Source of the DNA: Chromatiaceae bacterium
GTDB taxonomy: Bacteria > Pseudomonadota > Gammaproteobacteria > Chromatiales > Chromatiaceae
Assembly (NCBI GenBank): GCA_012962365.1
Contig: DTXR01000503.1
Coordinates: 1 to 6,214, forward strand
Reading direction: 5' to 3'
DNA: 6,214 nt
The position numbers were made by a program, and so were the translations under genes. The notes under the pieces are model-generated. The model was not told where the DNA came from, did not search any database, and saw only the letters and a list, made by a program, of their open reading frames with translations. Of the stretch, positions 6,147-6,214 are shown in pieces (the stretch's first letter is position 1; each line of letters opens with the position of its first letter).

Positions 6147-6214
6147 TTGTTCAGCTGGCCTTTCTTCCAGGCAGAAACCATCGGGATATTCATCCTGTCA
6201 TTTCCCAACCAGTA
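6116..6214 (-). other. Possible 3' end of a minus-strand gene cut by the window edge
   Basis: A minus-strand frame is open from base 6214 to a TGA at 6118-6116, giving 32 residues that include NDRMNIPMVSAWKKGQLN. It would overlap the 3' end of trmJ by 31 bases. I do not recognise the peptide, and 32 open codons can occur by chance, so this is only a candidate. The plus strand here (6147-6214) shows no start codon ATG and no clear terminator. Confidence 0.2.

Noticed and set aside
6155..6170. CTGG/CCAG hairpin after the trmJ stop as a terminator
   Set aside because: A 4-bp stem with an 8-base loop and no following T run is too weak to call.

Overview
The window looks like ordinary chromosome from a moderately high-G+C gammaproteobacterium. 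The evidence is a SuhB very close in length and motifs to the E. coli protein, divergent from a TrmJ that also follows the E. coli protein nearly end to end; suhB and trmJ are also neighbours in E. coli and many relatives. I cannot name the genus from sequence alone. I saw no insertion sequence, tRNA, rRNA, CRISPR array or phage gene.

Layout. (1) Bases 1-4162, plus strand: the 3' part of an operon for a tripartite RND efflux pump. It holds a periplasmic adaptor (membrane fusion protein) cut by the left edge, then a full-length 12-TM RND permease whose GTG start overlaps the adaptor stop by 8 bases. The adaptor carries the hairpin-tip R-x3-L-x6-S pattern used by AcrA-type adaptors to meet TolC-type channels. 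No outer-membrane channel gene is in view. (2) Bases 4204-5368, minus strand: suhB, followed 67 bases downstream by a 99-residue Ala/Glu/Lys-rich helical protein of unknown function. It converges on the permease gene across only 41 bases. (3) Bases 5369-5423: a 55-base divergent intergenic region with overlapping -10-like hexamers on the two strands. (4) Bases 5424-6146, plus strand: trmJ. (5) Bases 6147-6214: a short non-coding tail on the plus strand, with an unproven open minus-strand frame reaching the window edge.

How the genes relate. The adaptor and permease should act as one pump driven by the proton gradient, with substrate unknown. SuhB (inositol-monophosphatase fold; in E. coli an rRNA antitermination factor) and TrmJ (tRNA position-32 2'-O-methyltransferase) both touch stable-RNA biology and probably share the small promoter region between them. 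The small helical protein may be co-transcribed with suhB but has its own strong ribosome binding site.

I did not find a clearly new biological system. The observations most worth checking are the shared, apparently symmetric promoter that would make trmJ leaderless or nearly so, the uncharacterised 99-residue helical protein, and the Asn-Asp pair in TM10 of the permease where AcrB has its proton-relay Lys.
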